A DNA stretch of 64,000 nt from Cognatiyoonia koreensis (GTDB lineage: Bacteria; Pseudomonadota; Alphaproteobacteria; Rhodobacterales; Rhodobacteraceae), in NCBI RefSeq assembly GCF_900109295.1, contig NZ_FOIZ01000002.1, positions 558,001 to 622,000 on the forward strand, written 5' to 3'. Each line of letters begins with the position of its first letter. The first letter of the stretch is position 1. This document shows positions 9,553 to 17,765 of this stretch, piece after piece. The notes under the pieces were generated by a model. It did no database searches. It worked only from the letters and a program-made list of their open reading frames with translations, and had not been told where the DNA came from. The translations under genes were made by a program, and so were the position numbers.

Positions 9553-9627
9553 GCAGTCTTCGGAGACAGGCCAGATTCACCTCCCGTAAGACTGCATTAC
9601 TTAAGATCGCCCGGTACATCCGGGACG
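9553..9627 (-). promoter_or_regulatory. Inverted repeats in the leader of the PBP-OmpA gene
   Basis: The 201-base gap before the secreted PBP-OmpA gene holds an 8-base perfect inverted repeat (GCAGTCTT at 9553-9560 and AAGACTGC at 9588-9595). It also holds a compact hairpin at 9607-9627 with a CCCGG/CCGGG core and a TACAT loop. No U-run follows the hairpin on the minus strand, so it is not a standard terminator. The elements may form leader structure or an operator giving this gene its own control. This is seen in sequence; function is a guess. Confidence 0.3.
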
Positions 9628-9728
9628 AACAACGCAAGGTTAACGCGGACAATGTGCTGTAAATACGGCGTATGTTGGCTTATTTGCAGGTACCTCAGCA
9701 GACTGGTTTCGAGGCAAGGCGATATGAC

Positions 9729-10523
9729 CTAAGCGGCAGTGTTTGTCTCTCTCCAGTTCGCATAGACATTCCCGAGTTGGTCCGGGCTGAAGCAGAACAA
9801 GCTAACTTCATCGTCCCGTTTTGCCACTGCGAGCGACGATCCTTCCCCCAAGCCTGAGTTTAGGCATATAAGCGACGGTTCAGCATTACCGGCGCGCAGT
9901 TTAGCGTGTGCTTTTTCGAATGTAGACCACTGCTGGTTCGCGATATCCTGCAGTTTGTCCTGAATGGCTTTGTCGCCCTTGGCGCGAATGATTTCACCCT
10001 GCGCAATGACTAGGCTGGCGTTCACGGAGGCACCGCAATTGATAATAAACTGGCCGAGCGGTGTCGGCGGGCTCAATGCCATGTCTATACCCCATGCGTC
10101 GGACAGAATGCCAACGCCAACGCCGGTTTCCGTTGATGAACCGATTTTGTCGGTCATCGCGCTTTCGACGGTCAGTTCGCCTTCTTTCTCACCAACTTGC
10201 TTCATCACATGGGCGACAGCGTCCATAACTTCGGCATCATCGTGCGTGACGATCTTGCCCATCACCCGCAATGCTCCGTCGATGTCTCCGGACAGTTTCG
10301 TCATGCCTTGCAGTCTGCGGCCACCTGCAACAATCGTAACGTAGGATTTGCCAACCCGGAACGTCAGTTTGCGATTAAGCACAGTCGCATCAATTTCGTG
10401 CAGGATTGCGTTCAGGATCGGGGTACTTTCGCCGTCCGAAATAACGCGCGCGCCGTCCCGAAAGGATGTTGTGGACGATGCGAGTGCTGCAAGTTTGTGC
10501 GAGAGTGCCTTTTTATCGATCAC
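9729..10523 (-). CDS. Conserved-looking cytoplasmic protein of unknown function in the GTPase cluster
   Basis: A 264-residue protein beginning at a GTG codon, with an AAAGGCAGGG stretch upstream as possible ribosome site. It has no signal peptide or membrane segment. The pattern alternates helices and strands, with FRVGKSYVTIVAGGRRLQG near residue 60 and a Gly-rich LNSGLGEGSSLAVAKRDDEV near 230. I recognise no family. It follows the roadblock-like 124-residue gene by 44 bases in the same direction, so it probably belongs to the same transcription unit and works with the GTPases. A role as partner or regulator is inference from context only. Confidence 0.6.
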   Translation of the reverse strand: MIDKKALSHKLAALASSTTSFRDGARVISDGESTPILNAILHEIDATVLNRKLTFRVGKSYVTIVAGGRRLQGMTKLSGDIDGALRVMGKIVTHDDAEVMDAVAHVMKQVGEKEGELTVESAMTDKIGSSTETGVGVGILSDAWGIDMALSPPTPLGQFIINCGASVNASLVIAQGEIIRAKGDKAIQDKLQDIANQQWSTFEKAHAKLRAGNAEPSLICLNSGLGEGSSLAVAKRDDEVSLFCFSPDQLGNVYANWRETNTAA

Positions 10524-10567
10524 GATCTTGGCCCTGCCTTTATTAACGTTGATGGGACGCCGTGGCG

Positions 10568-10942
10568 TCAGCCGCCACCGCTAATCTTTTGCAGACATGG
10601 CCGCGCTTCTGAGAGAAACGCCGGGATGTCCAAGTCGGGTGCGCAGATGCAGCAAAGTACATCTGACGGTTCGTTTTCGGCCCGCAGAAAAATCTTGATC
10701 TGATCCTTAGTGGCAATGAATGCCGCATCACTTGTCGTGTCACCGATGGCGGGGGTGTCCGCCGGTCCCAGTGTCAGCGCGGCTTCGGCACAGAGCGTGT
10801 CGAGTGCTTCGCGCTTCTGAGGGCTTTTAGTATTCGTAACAAGGATCATGTTGGTCGAAAGATCCGCAAATGCCAGTGTTTCGCAGGCTGGAAACTTGCT
10901 ATGCAATGCATCCAAATCATCCGAAACCATAATTTGCCCCAC
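10568..10942 (-). CDS. Small protein, possible roadblock/LC7-like fold
   Basis: This 124-residue protein has the rough rhythm of a roadblock/LC7 domain: an early beta-hairpin (DLSTNMILVTNT), a long helix (REALDTLCAEAALTLG) and later strands (AAFIATKDQIKIFLRAE, VLCCICAP). Roadblock proteins are common regulators of prokaryotic small GTPases, for example MglB for MglA, and three GTPase genes lie immediately upstream. The fold call is by eye and tentative. No signal peptide is present. It is read after the 338-residue GTPase across a 75-base gap, before the unknown 264-residue protein. Confidence 0.5.
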   Translation of the reverse strand: MGQIMVSDDLDALHSKFPACETLAFADLSTNMILVTNTKSPQKREALDTLCAEAALTLGPADTPAIGDTTSDAAFIATKDQIKIFLRAENEPSDVLCCICAPDLDIPAFLSEARPCLQKISGGG

Positions 10943-11017
10943 GCTTTACGTTCTTACCCACCGTTTGATTACGCGAAATCATGGGGCGGGGGAAGCCTTA
11001 GCGGGGAACAGGCTGGT

Positions 11018-12034
11018 TTAAGATGCGATCTGCGTCGGTGTCTCCTCGTTCAGTGTCAGGTCATAGTCATCTGCCGCTACGTCGCAACGGTCTGCGGTCA
11101 TCGCGCTGCTGCGACCGAGCCGCTGTGACGGGTGATCCATTGCATCAGGGTCACGTACTGGGCGTTCACGTTCGACGCGATCTGCTGCTTGCACGCGCCG
11201 CGGCAGAACAACGGTTGCGTTCGGATCACCGTCTATCACGGGGTTTTCCAGCATAAACGGTTCAGCATCTGCATCGGAATTGATTTCCGGCACATCAGCC
11301 AGTTCAACTGGCGGGCGTGCGACGTAAAGCGTTTCGTCCATCATCGCGACAGTCTGTGTCAGTTCTTGCACAGAGGTGATCAGATGTTCGGTAAAGGCGG
11401 CAGCGCCACTTTTTTCCCACTTATCATAATCTTCACCAGCGGCGAGCGCCTGTGTCAACGAGATCGGGAATGTGCCACCGAATTGGCCTTCCGTCTCTTT
11501 CATGACCCGGCGCAGCACGCGGGCTTTGTCCTTGTCATTCGTCAGTTTGTCAAAGCGCGTGATCAGCAATGTGCTGCGTGCCTTTACCGCTTCGGGAAAG
11601 CGTTCCCACATTGCGGATTCGGACTGCCGCCAAGCCTGTGTCGCGTGCGTGCACCACAAAACAGCGTCGATTTCCTCAAGCATTCGCTCGATCACGTCAC
11701 TGGACATGTTCGGGTCGGAAATACCAGGAAAGTCGATTAGATCGCAGACTTCAAGAATGTCGCTTTCAAAGAACAGGCGGATGACACGTGTTTCTTCGAC
11801 CGGAATGCCTTCGAGCCGTTCGACCGAGACAAGTTCGATTCCACCGTCCATGTCGATCCGGTAAGGCGTATCGGTGCCTTGCGCCATCCAGACCGGCGAA
11901 AGCCGTGTCGCGGTGACTTTTTCAGGAAGCGGACGTGCGCCCAGCAACAGATTTGAAAGCGTGCTTTTGCCCGCACTGAACTCCCCCATGAGTGCGATGC
12001 GCGGCTTGCGCGGTGTTTCGATCTTGTCGGTCAT
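11018..12034 (-). CDS. Dynamin/Era-like P-loop GTPase with disordered tail
   Basis: The 338-residue protein has a Walker A motif GEFSAGKST (17-25), a G2-like TATR (41-44), a G3 DFPG (101-104) and a TRFDK (159-163) in place of NKxD. The SAGKST variant and flanking residues fit the dynamin_N group. The segment LWCT (126-129) followed by a Trp-rich stretch recurs in the third GTPase of this cluster, so the two are paralogues. Residues after about 235 are acidic and low in complexity, with RR clusters, and are probably disordered. Its ATG overlaps the TGA of the 706-residue dynamin gene (ATGA), indicating coupled synthesis and probably a physical partnership. Cellular role is unknown. Confidence 0.82.
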   Translation of the reverse strand: MTDKIETPRKPRIALMGEFSAGKSTLSNLLLGARPLPEKVTATRLSPVWMAQGTDTPYRIDMDGGIELVSVERLEGIPVEETRVIRLFFESDILEVCDLIDFPGISDPNMSSDVIERMLEEIDAVLWCTHATQAWRQSESAMWERFPEAVKARSTLLITRFDKLTNDKDKARVLRRVMKETEGQFGGTFPISLTQALAAGEDYDKWEKSGAAAFTEHLITSVQELTQTVAMMDETLYVARPPVELADVPEINSDADAEPFMLENPVIDGDPNATVVLPRRVQAADRVERERPVRDPDAMDHPSQRLGRSSAMTADRCDVAADDYDLTLNEETPTQIAS

Positions 12035-14151
12035 GCAGCGTGTCCTTCGGTTTGGGCAGCATCAGCCTCTTCTTCGCGTGCGACTTCGTCGTCTCCGTCA
12101 AGGCTGAGTTCTTCGAAAATGATATCGAACAGTTCTTCGCGTTCTTCCTGGGCCGTGATGCCGAATAGACCATTGAGGTCATCAAGGCTGATCTGCGCCT
12201 TTTCACAGACATCCATCAGAATCCCACGTTGTTCGGCAAGAAAGTCGGCCAGTTCTTCGAGTGCCATGTTCTTGATTTCGGCAGCCTGACGGACCTTGAG
12301 CTCATCAACAATCGGTGCGGTTTCTGCTTCGATCAATTCATAGAAGCCGCTAGCGAATGCGCGATAGCCCTTGCGACGCTGCCACCAGCCCTTCCACCAG
12401 GATGTCTGAAGGTCGAGCGCGATGGTCTGGCCAAGCGAAACCGGTGCAGGAACTTCGGGGCAAGATGGCGGCGCGATCCGGAAGTTTTCAACATTGACCG
12501 AAAACACCTGACTGTAGGTTTGCGTCAGATCGTGCGCCGATGCGGTGAACACCTTTTCGCAAGAGACGGTGAAGTTCTTCTTCATCACCTGATAGCTTGT
12601 GCGTAGCAACATCCGCAGCCCGTCGGGGCTATATTGCCAGACTTCGTTTTCACCATTCTGTTCAAGATGCTGCAAAAGCGATTCAAGCGCCCTATCCAGG
12701 AATCGTTTGTGCGACTGGTCTACTCGTGCGGAAAACTTCTCGAACACGGTATTCAATTCGGCATCAAGCGCCTGCATGCACTTCGCTTCGATCTGGCGGA
12801 GATGCTTGTCGAGCGACTCCGATTCCATGATTTCAAGGCTGCTGCCGTCGAGTCGCATTGACACGATCGAGGAAGACGCACGCAAACCCGACACGTGGTT
12901 CTTGGCACGCTTGCGCGTCGCGGCCAGCATTTCGGCACCTTGCCCTTCGGCAACGCGCGCCGACAGCGCATCAAAGAGGTGCGGCATACCAGACAGCTGC
13001 CAGACCATTTCGCGCACATCTAACTGACTGGCGTCTTCGTCAAAGACTGCCTCTGCGTAGTTGAACATCGCATCCGCACTGTCATCCACAATGTTGTGGA
13101 TTTCATTGGCCAGCGCGATATTCGCCCAATAGGCTGAACCGAACAGGATTTCGGGATTTGCTGGCCCATTGTTGTCAGCAAGTGTCTGAATGATGCTGTC
13201 GCGGATTTCCGGAATCTGATCAGCCGGGGCCGCCAATTCGTCGATCCGGTTCACAAAGATCACGACTTCGCGCGATTTCACGTTCGAGATGAGGCGGATC
13301 AGGCCCATATCCATGGATGACAAGGCCTGATGCGCCGATAAGACGACGACACAGATACGGCTGTCGCGCAGTGCTTTGATCGTAATCTGTTCGCGCATCA
13401 TGAATGTGTCGTTCACGCCCGGCGTGTCGCGGATGCACAGCGGCATCGGCAGACTTGGGGCCGACAAGTAGAGATCTGCGGACTTTGTAATGTCCGCGAA
13501 ACGGCCCTGCTGATCCTCGCTATCGGGATCATCGAAATCGTCGCCCATGCAAACGTAGCGTTGCACCAGCTCGTCATCGATATGGGCATAGTTGTGCTTT
13601 TGGCCCAGCAGCAACTCGAACTTGCGGCCAAGCCGGGCCTTCGTCTTTTCGCGCATCTCCGCGATCTGGTCGCGGACTTTCTGCAATTCTTCATCAGCGC
13701 CGGCGCGGCTTGAAAGTTCGCCAATGCGGCCGCCGTTTTCAACTAGATGGTCCCATTCGCCCTGATTGAAGAACTGGAAGGATGCGGCCGGCGCACCGTC
13801 GGGCAAGGGCGTGTTCAGGTGAAGCGAGGTTACAACCGATGTCCAAGGGTTCACGTCCGCTGGCAGCAGGTCGGGGCGACCGGCCATTGCGTTCACAAGC
13901 GACGTCTTGCCAGACTTGATCTGGCCAATCATCGTGATCGATGGTTCAAAGCTGCGCAAAGAGCGGACGAGCTTGCCAGCTTTCTTCGCGGCTTCTGGCC
14001 CACCGATCTTTTCGATGTCGTGCAACGTATCTTCGAGTTCGAGCACTTCGTCATGAAAGGAATCGAGCTTGTCGAGGCCGATCCGCATGAATGCAGGCTG
14101 GTCCGGCGCAACTGCCAGGCCGTTCTCTTCTTGCAGGTCTTCCATTTTCAT
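12031..14151 (-). CDS. Bacterial dynamin-like GTPase
   Basis: A 706-residue dynamin-family GTPase. Numbered from the chosen ATG, Walker A is GQIKSGKTS (76-84), G3 is DTPG (242-245) and G4 is NRID (301-304). Long helical segments follow (about 405-540 and 600-660), with an aromatic patch WWKGWW (585-590) next to QRRKGYR that could insert in or lie on membrane like a dynamin paddle. The C-terminus is strongly acidic. An in-frame TTG lies 15 bases further upstream, but AGGA is correctly spaced for the ATG at 14151. Bacterial dynamin-like proteins bend or fuse membranes; membrane action here is inferred. It is coupled by overlap to the next GTPase. Confidence 0.85.
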   Translation of the reverse strand: MKMEDLQEENGLAVAPDQPAFMRIGLDKLDSFHDEVLELEDTLHDIEKIGGPEAAKKAGKLVRSLRSFEPSITMIGQIKSGKTSLVNAMAGRPDLLPADVNPWTSVVTSLHLNTPLPDGAPAASFQFFNQGEWDHLVENGGRIGELSSRAGADEELQKVRDQIAEMREKTKARLGRKFELLLGQKHNYAHIDDELVQRYVCMGDDFDDPDSEDQQGRFADITKSADLYLSAPSLPMPLCIRDTPGVNDTFMMREQITIKALRDSRICVVVLSAHQALSSMDMGLIRLISNVKSREVVIFVNRIDELAAPADQIPEIRDSIIQTLADNNGPANPEILFGSAYWANIALANEIHNIVDDSADAMFNYAEAVFDEDASQLDVREMVWQLSGMPHLFDALSARVAEGQGAEMLAATRKRAKNHVSGLRASSSIVSMRLDGSSLEIMESESLDKHLRQIEAKCMQALDAELNTVFEKFSARVDQSHKRFLDRALESLLQHLEQNGENEVWQYSPDGLRMLLRTSYQVMKKNFTVSCEKVFTASAHDLTQTYSQVFSVNVENFRIAPPSCPEVPAPVSLGQTIALDLQTSWWKGWWQRRKGYRAFASGFYELIEAETAPIVDELKVRQAAEIKNMALEELADFLAEQRGILMDVCEKAQISLDDLNGLFGITAQEEREELFDIIFEELSLDGDDEVAREEEADAAQTEGHAA

Positions 14152-14286
14152 CGCTTTGATCCTCAATCAAATCTTTATCTTCACGTCGGTGCCTCTTGGC
14201 GGGCACATCGCGTTATTGTTTCCATATGGTCAGAGCAGGTCGGCGGAATTAAGGCACCAATTCGACTTAAATTTGATCGGCTGGGC

Positions 14287-15774
14287 TTAGTGCGCGAGGT
14301 CTGCTTCCAAATCGTATTTCAATTGGACAACGAGGCTGACGGCATCAAAAACCGCGCTGTCGTGTTTTTCCATCTGCATCAGCTGGATCAGGTCGGCAGC
14401 ATCGAGTGCGGTTTCACGAGCACGCTGCAAGATTGGGTCATCGTCCTCGCCATTGTCCTGCAAGTGATCTGCGAGCCACTGAACATTGTCGACAGACCGT
14501 GACATGATCTTGGCGACAGGCACTTTTTCAGAAGTTTCGACAGCGTTGGCGAGGGCGCGCCCTTCACGGGTCAGATACGAGATTGCATCCTCATACGCCT
14601 TTCGCGATCCGTCTTTCAGCGTTGGCTTGGGTGGCGGTGCTTTCTTCTTGACCGGGATCGGTTCAGGAAATTCGTCCTCTGACGCGACTTTCGTAGGCTT
14701 CGTGCTTGCCTTCTCGACCTCGGCTTCGGGTTCGATTGGTTCTGCCTTGGGCACCGCTTGCTTCGCTGCGGGCTGTGCATTTTGCCGTTTGGGGTGTGCT
14801 GATGGTTCGATCCTTGTCGGTGTAACATCTGCCCTGATTGCCGTAGGTGTCGGTGCTGCAACAGTCGGTTCGTCGATATTTGCTGCGGCAACCGTTTCGA
14901 CGATGGTCTTTTCCTGAACCGGTGGTTTGATCTTGGCGGGTGTGGAAGTGGCGACTTGTTCAGTCTGCCGCAGGATCATTGCGGCCTGGTCGATCGTAGC
15001 TTGTTGGCCAAGATCAACCTGTCGCAAGATCGCCGAGATCAGCGCAAGGCCACCCGATCTGCGCATCGCTTCCTTATCAACCGACCCGTCGGAGAGGCGC
15101 GCATCAATCGCAGATAGCGTCGCGACGGGCAGAATCTGGTTGAACTCATGCTCGCCCACTGTCCGCACATTGGACAGCGTTGCCTGCAACAACTCGTTGC
15201 GTGACAACACATCGGCCTTTGTCACGACCATGAAGCCGTGGTCCTTGATAATGTCGGGCATTGCGCCCCACAGAGTTTGTTCGGGAATGTTGAAAGATTG
15301 CGTGCACCACAACGCCACGTCCGTGCGTTTAGCCGCCCAGAACATCGCTCGCTGCTGATCGATGTTATCGTCGCGTGCAACGACTTCGAGAACTGAAATC
15401 CGGCGAAGCGCAGGAAGTGGCAATGCGAGTTGGACAAAAACCGGATGCAACGCCGCAATCTCTGCAACATCGCAATGATCGAGGACCTCGACCGATCCGT
15501 CCGGCATTGTGCATTTGCTTTTGGCGACCTCGCCATAGACAAGCTGTGTCGTAGGCAGGTGCATTCCGTTAGGAACCACATCCGCGCCCGCAAGCAGGTT
15601 CATCAGCTGGGACTTGCCGGTGCCGGGCAGACCCATCAGCGTTAGCCGAACGGGTTTATCCAAAGCCGCCAAGAGCGCTTCGGCTTTAGGCAGAAGGTTG
15701 CCGGGCAGATTGCCGGACGCGAGAGCGTCGGCTAATCCGGTCCTGACCTTTGCAACTGTTGCCTGCAGAGACAT
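14287..15774 (-). CDS. P-loop GTPase-like protein with Pro/Ala linker and C-terminal helical domain
   Basis: Of 495 residues, the first about 250 form a GTPase-like domain: Walker A GLPGTGKS (48-55), LWCT (155-158), and TKAD (185-188) as G4. A canonical DxxG switch II is not visible; the equivalent region reads LEVVARDD, so hydrolysis may be weak. Residues about 275-385 are a Pro/Ala/Lys/Glu linker, and a helical tail follows (about 390-495). The domain is paralogous to the 338-residue GTPase (shared LWCT block and following Trp). The gene starts 3 bases after the PP2C stop codon, so both are probably one transcript, and dynamin follows across 135 bases. Confidence 0.75.
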   Translation of the reverse strand: MSLQATVAKVRTGLADALASGNLPGNLLPKAEALLAALDKPVRLTLMGLPGTGKSQLMNLLAGADVVPNGMHLPTTQLVYGEVAKSKCTMPDGSVEVLDHCDVAEIAALHPVFVQLALPLPALRRISVLEVVARDDNIDQQRAMFWAAKRTDVALWCTQSFNIPEQTLWGAMPDIIKDHGFMVVTKADVLSRNELLQATLSNVRTVGEHEFNQILPVATLSAIDARLSDGSVDKEAMRRSGGLALISAILRQVDLGQQATIDQAAMILRQTEQVATSTPAKIKPPVQEKTIVETVAAANIDEPTVAAPTPTAIRADVTPTRIEPSAHPKRQNAQPAAKQAVPKAEPIEPEAEVEKASTKPTKVASEDEFPEPIPVKKKAPPPKPTLKDGSRKAYEDAISYLTREGRALANAVETSEKVPVAKIMSRSVDNVQWLADHLQDNGEDDDPILQRARETALDAADLIQLMQMEKHDSAVFDAVSLVVQLKYDLEADLAH

Positions 15775-15777
15775 GGC

Positions 15778-16842
15778 TTACTTTCCTCCCGCCGCCAGCT
15801 TCATCGGCTGATCATCCTTGCCAATATCTTTGTCGTCGTCAGAAACAGCGTGACCGCCTTCATCCGAGCCGCCAGGCCTTGCCTTACGCGTTGGAGCATT
15901 CCGTCCGGCAGGCTTGGATCCTTCATCTCCTTGCATGCCTGACGTCAGATTCGTTGCGATGACATCGTTGATCGGGACAAGCCGCGTGATATTCCGCACA
16001 TTGGTATCTACCACATCCAATGGCTTTGGTGCGATTGCACGCTCCATGGGTTTGTTGTGGTTTAGTTTGATGACCGAGAACGAAATGTTGTCCTGATCCG
16101 GATCAGCGAGTTTCTCGATCGCCTCCAAAAGGTGGCCGGCAATTTCAGAACTTTTGCGGCGACGATATCGGTTGAGAATCTTTTGGATTTGCGGTTCATC
16201 AAGATACTGCAAACCATCGGACGATACGACAACGATATCGCCGACCTGCATTTCAAATGGTCTGATCGGGCAATCCGACTTGGCCACACGATCCCCGAGG
16301 ATCACGGATGTCAAACAGTTCCTGTCAGGATGATTGCGACCCGCTTCGGCGTCCAGAATTCCCGACTGCACCATGAAGTCGATCTGTGGAGCCATCGAAT
16401 GGTCTTCGTTCAGCTGCTGCATGTTCCCACCACGAAAATGGTACAAGGGGCTGTCACCAATCGACATCCAATAGAAACGGTTTTCCACAAAGACAGTCGC
16501 AATCAGTGTCGCGCCCATGCCACGTGTCGCCGGGTTGTCCATAACATGCTCTCGCACGCTCTGGTTTGCGCCGGCTGCGGCTTTTGTCAGCATCTCGGGA
16601 ATATGCGCTTCTTTCTGGGAAAACTCCGCAGAGAGGAACTTCAGATCACTGTAGACTTCTGTCACGACAATTTTCGACGCCACGTCGCCGGCGGCGTGTC
16701 CACCCATGCCATCGGCAAGGACAACAAGCCCCGTATCCGCACCGAATGGAAAGTCGGTGACAATCGCGTCTTCTTGGTAATCGCGCCCGCCCTGGCAAAG
16801 TGCCGAGGCAACATCAAAGCGCGGTTCAGGCGATCGCCACAT
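15778..16842 (-). CDS. PP2C-type serine/threonine protein phosphatase
   Basis: A 354-residue protein with bacterial PP2C (PPM) signatures: QEDA near residue 23, ADGMGGHAAGD (43-53), SSDGLQYL in the second half and DPDQDNISF before a C-terminal low-complexity tail. These Asp residues bind the two metal ions. Start choice: GAGGAG lies eight bases before ATG 16842 (MWRSPEP), and this start overlaps the FHA gene end by 17 bases; an earlier ATG at 16872 lacks such a site. PP2C enzymes remove phosphates from Ser/Thr, here most simply those added by the kinase encoded two genes upstream. Its position between FHA and GTPase genes suggests that the GTPases or FHA partners are targets. Confidence 0.9.
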   Translation of the reverse strand: MWRSPEPRFDVASALCQGGRDYQEDAIVTDFPFGADTGLVVLADGMGGHAAGDVASKIVVTEVYSDLKFLSAEFSQKEAHIPEMLTKAAAGANQSVREHVMDNPATRGMGATLIATVFVENRFYWMSIGDSPLYHFRGGNMQQLNEDHSMAPQIDFMVQSGILDAEAGRNHPDRNCLTSVILGDRVAKSDCPIRPFEMQVGDIVVVSSDGLQYLDEPQIQKILNRYRRRKSSEIAGHLLEAIEKLADPDQDNISFSVIKLNHNKPMERAIAPKPLDVVDTNVRNITRLVPINDVIATNLTSGMQGDEGSKPAGRNAPTRKARPGGSDEGGHAVSDDDKDIGKDDQPMKLAAGGK

Positions 16843-17725
16843 CTTCTGACTCCTCGTCACCAGGTGTATCAACCCAGTTGAATTCGGCGGTGCAAAGCGC
16901 CTTGAACATCAGGGTTGTTTCGCCCAGACGGATTTCATCACCATCCTTGAGAGGCACGTTGCTGATGAGCGGTTCGTTGTTGAGCCGTACGATGTTGGAC
17001 TTGCCGCCGTGGCCCGCCATGAACGTATGGGTTTCGGTATCATAGACGATAGCCGCATGGTTCGTCCGCGAAATGGCGTTGTCGCCAAAATCAAGCTGAA
17101 TGGACTGATCTTCTGCACGACCGATCTGGTTCATGCCTGCTTCGAGCGAGAAGCATTCACCGCGACCGGGGCCGGATACCACGATCGCCCAGCCAACCGG
17201 GAACTGCGAGCGTTGGCGTGGTGCCGTCGCATTCGAACCGTCAAACAGATCAACAACATCGCCCTGCGACGTATCAAAACCGATCAGACGCGTCTTTGTA
17301 CGCCGCTTGCGCGATGATGCAGCCGGGGCGGCAGGTGCCGCATGTGAATCATCATCGTCCATATCCCAGATATTGACCGCAGCCCCCGAAGTAGCTTTCG
17401 GTGCATCCTTGCTCGCAGGTGCCCTGTCCCCCAATAGTTGCGAGAGCTTTGCCGCGTCTTCTTCGGCCTGCTTTGCTGCGGCAGAGTCATCGGCAAGTTT
17501 CTTGTCGAGGTTAAGCTGTGTGATTTCGCCGCGCACGGGCGGATGCTTGACTGGCGCATCCTCAACGTCGACTATCTTGCGGCCCGCATCAGCGGCAGCC
17601 TTGGCCACATTTGCCGTCAGATCTTTGGTCGCGAGAGCAGTCTCAAAGTCGTCAACCTTTTGCGATGCTTCGGGCGCAGGAGCGGACCGCTTTCGTCCGC
17701 TGATGAGATTACGAATGAACTTCAT
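16826..17725 (-). CDS. FHA-domain phospho-threonine binding protein
   Basis: A 299-residue cytoplasmic protein with a long charged, Ala-rich N-terminal half and a C-terminal FHA domain (about 178-276). The FHA phosphate-binding signature is intact: IGRAED (201-206), ISRTNH (218-223) and NIVRLN (244-249). The linker contains a basic KTRLIGF segment (144-150) with a Thr that might be a kinase site; this is inference. FHA domains read pThr marks, so this is the likely adaptor between the kinase upstream (40-base gap) and downstream GTPases. Fha proteins in T6SS work in the same way with PpkA and PppA, but no other T6SS core component is encoded nearby. Confidence 0.9.
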   Translation of the reverse strand: MKFIRNLISGRKRSAPAPEASQKVDDFETALATKDLTANVAKAAADAGRKIVDVEDAPVKHPPVRGEITQLNLDKKLADDSAAAKQAEEDAAKLSQLLGDRAPASKDAPKATSGAAVNIWDMDDDDSHAAPAAPAASSRKRRTKTRLIGFDTSQGDVVDLFDGSNATAPRQRSQFPVGWAIVVSGPGRGECFSLEAGMNQIGRAEDQSIQLDFGDNAISRTNHAAIVYDTETHTFMAGHGGKSNIVRLNNEPLISNVPLKDGDEIRLGETTLMFKALCTAEFNWVDTPGDEESEDVAIA

Positions 17726-17765
17726 TGTATCTACCTCTTACTTTTTTCGAAGGGCCTTTGCCCGG

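Noticed and set aside
13747..14502. Plus-strand open frame of 251 codons across dynamin and GTPase genes
   Set aside because: Antisense of two well-supported genes; composition is not protein-like.
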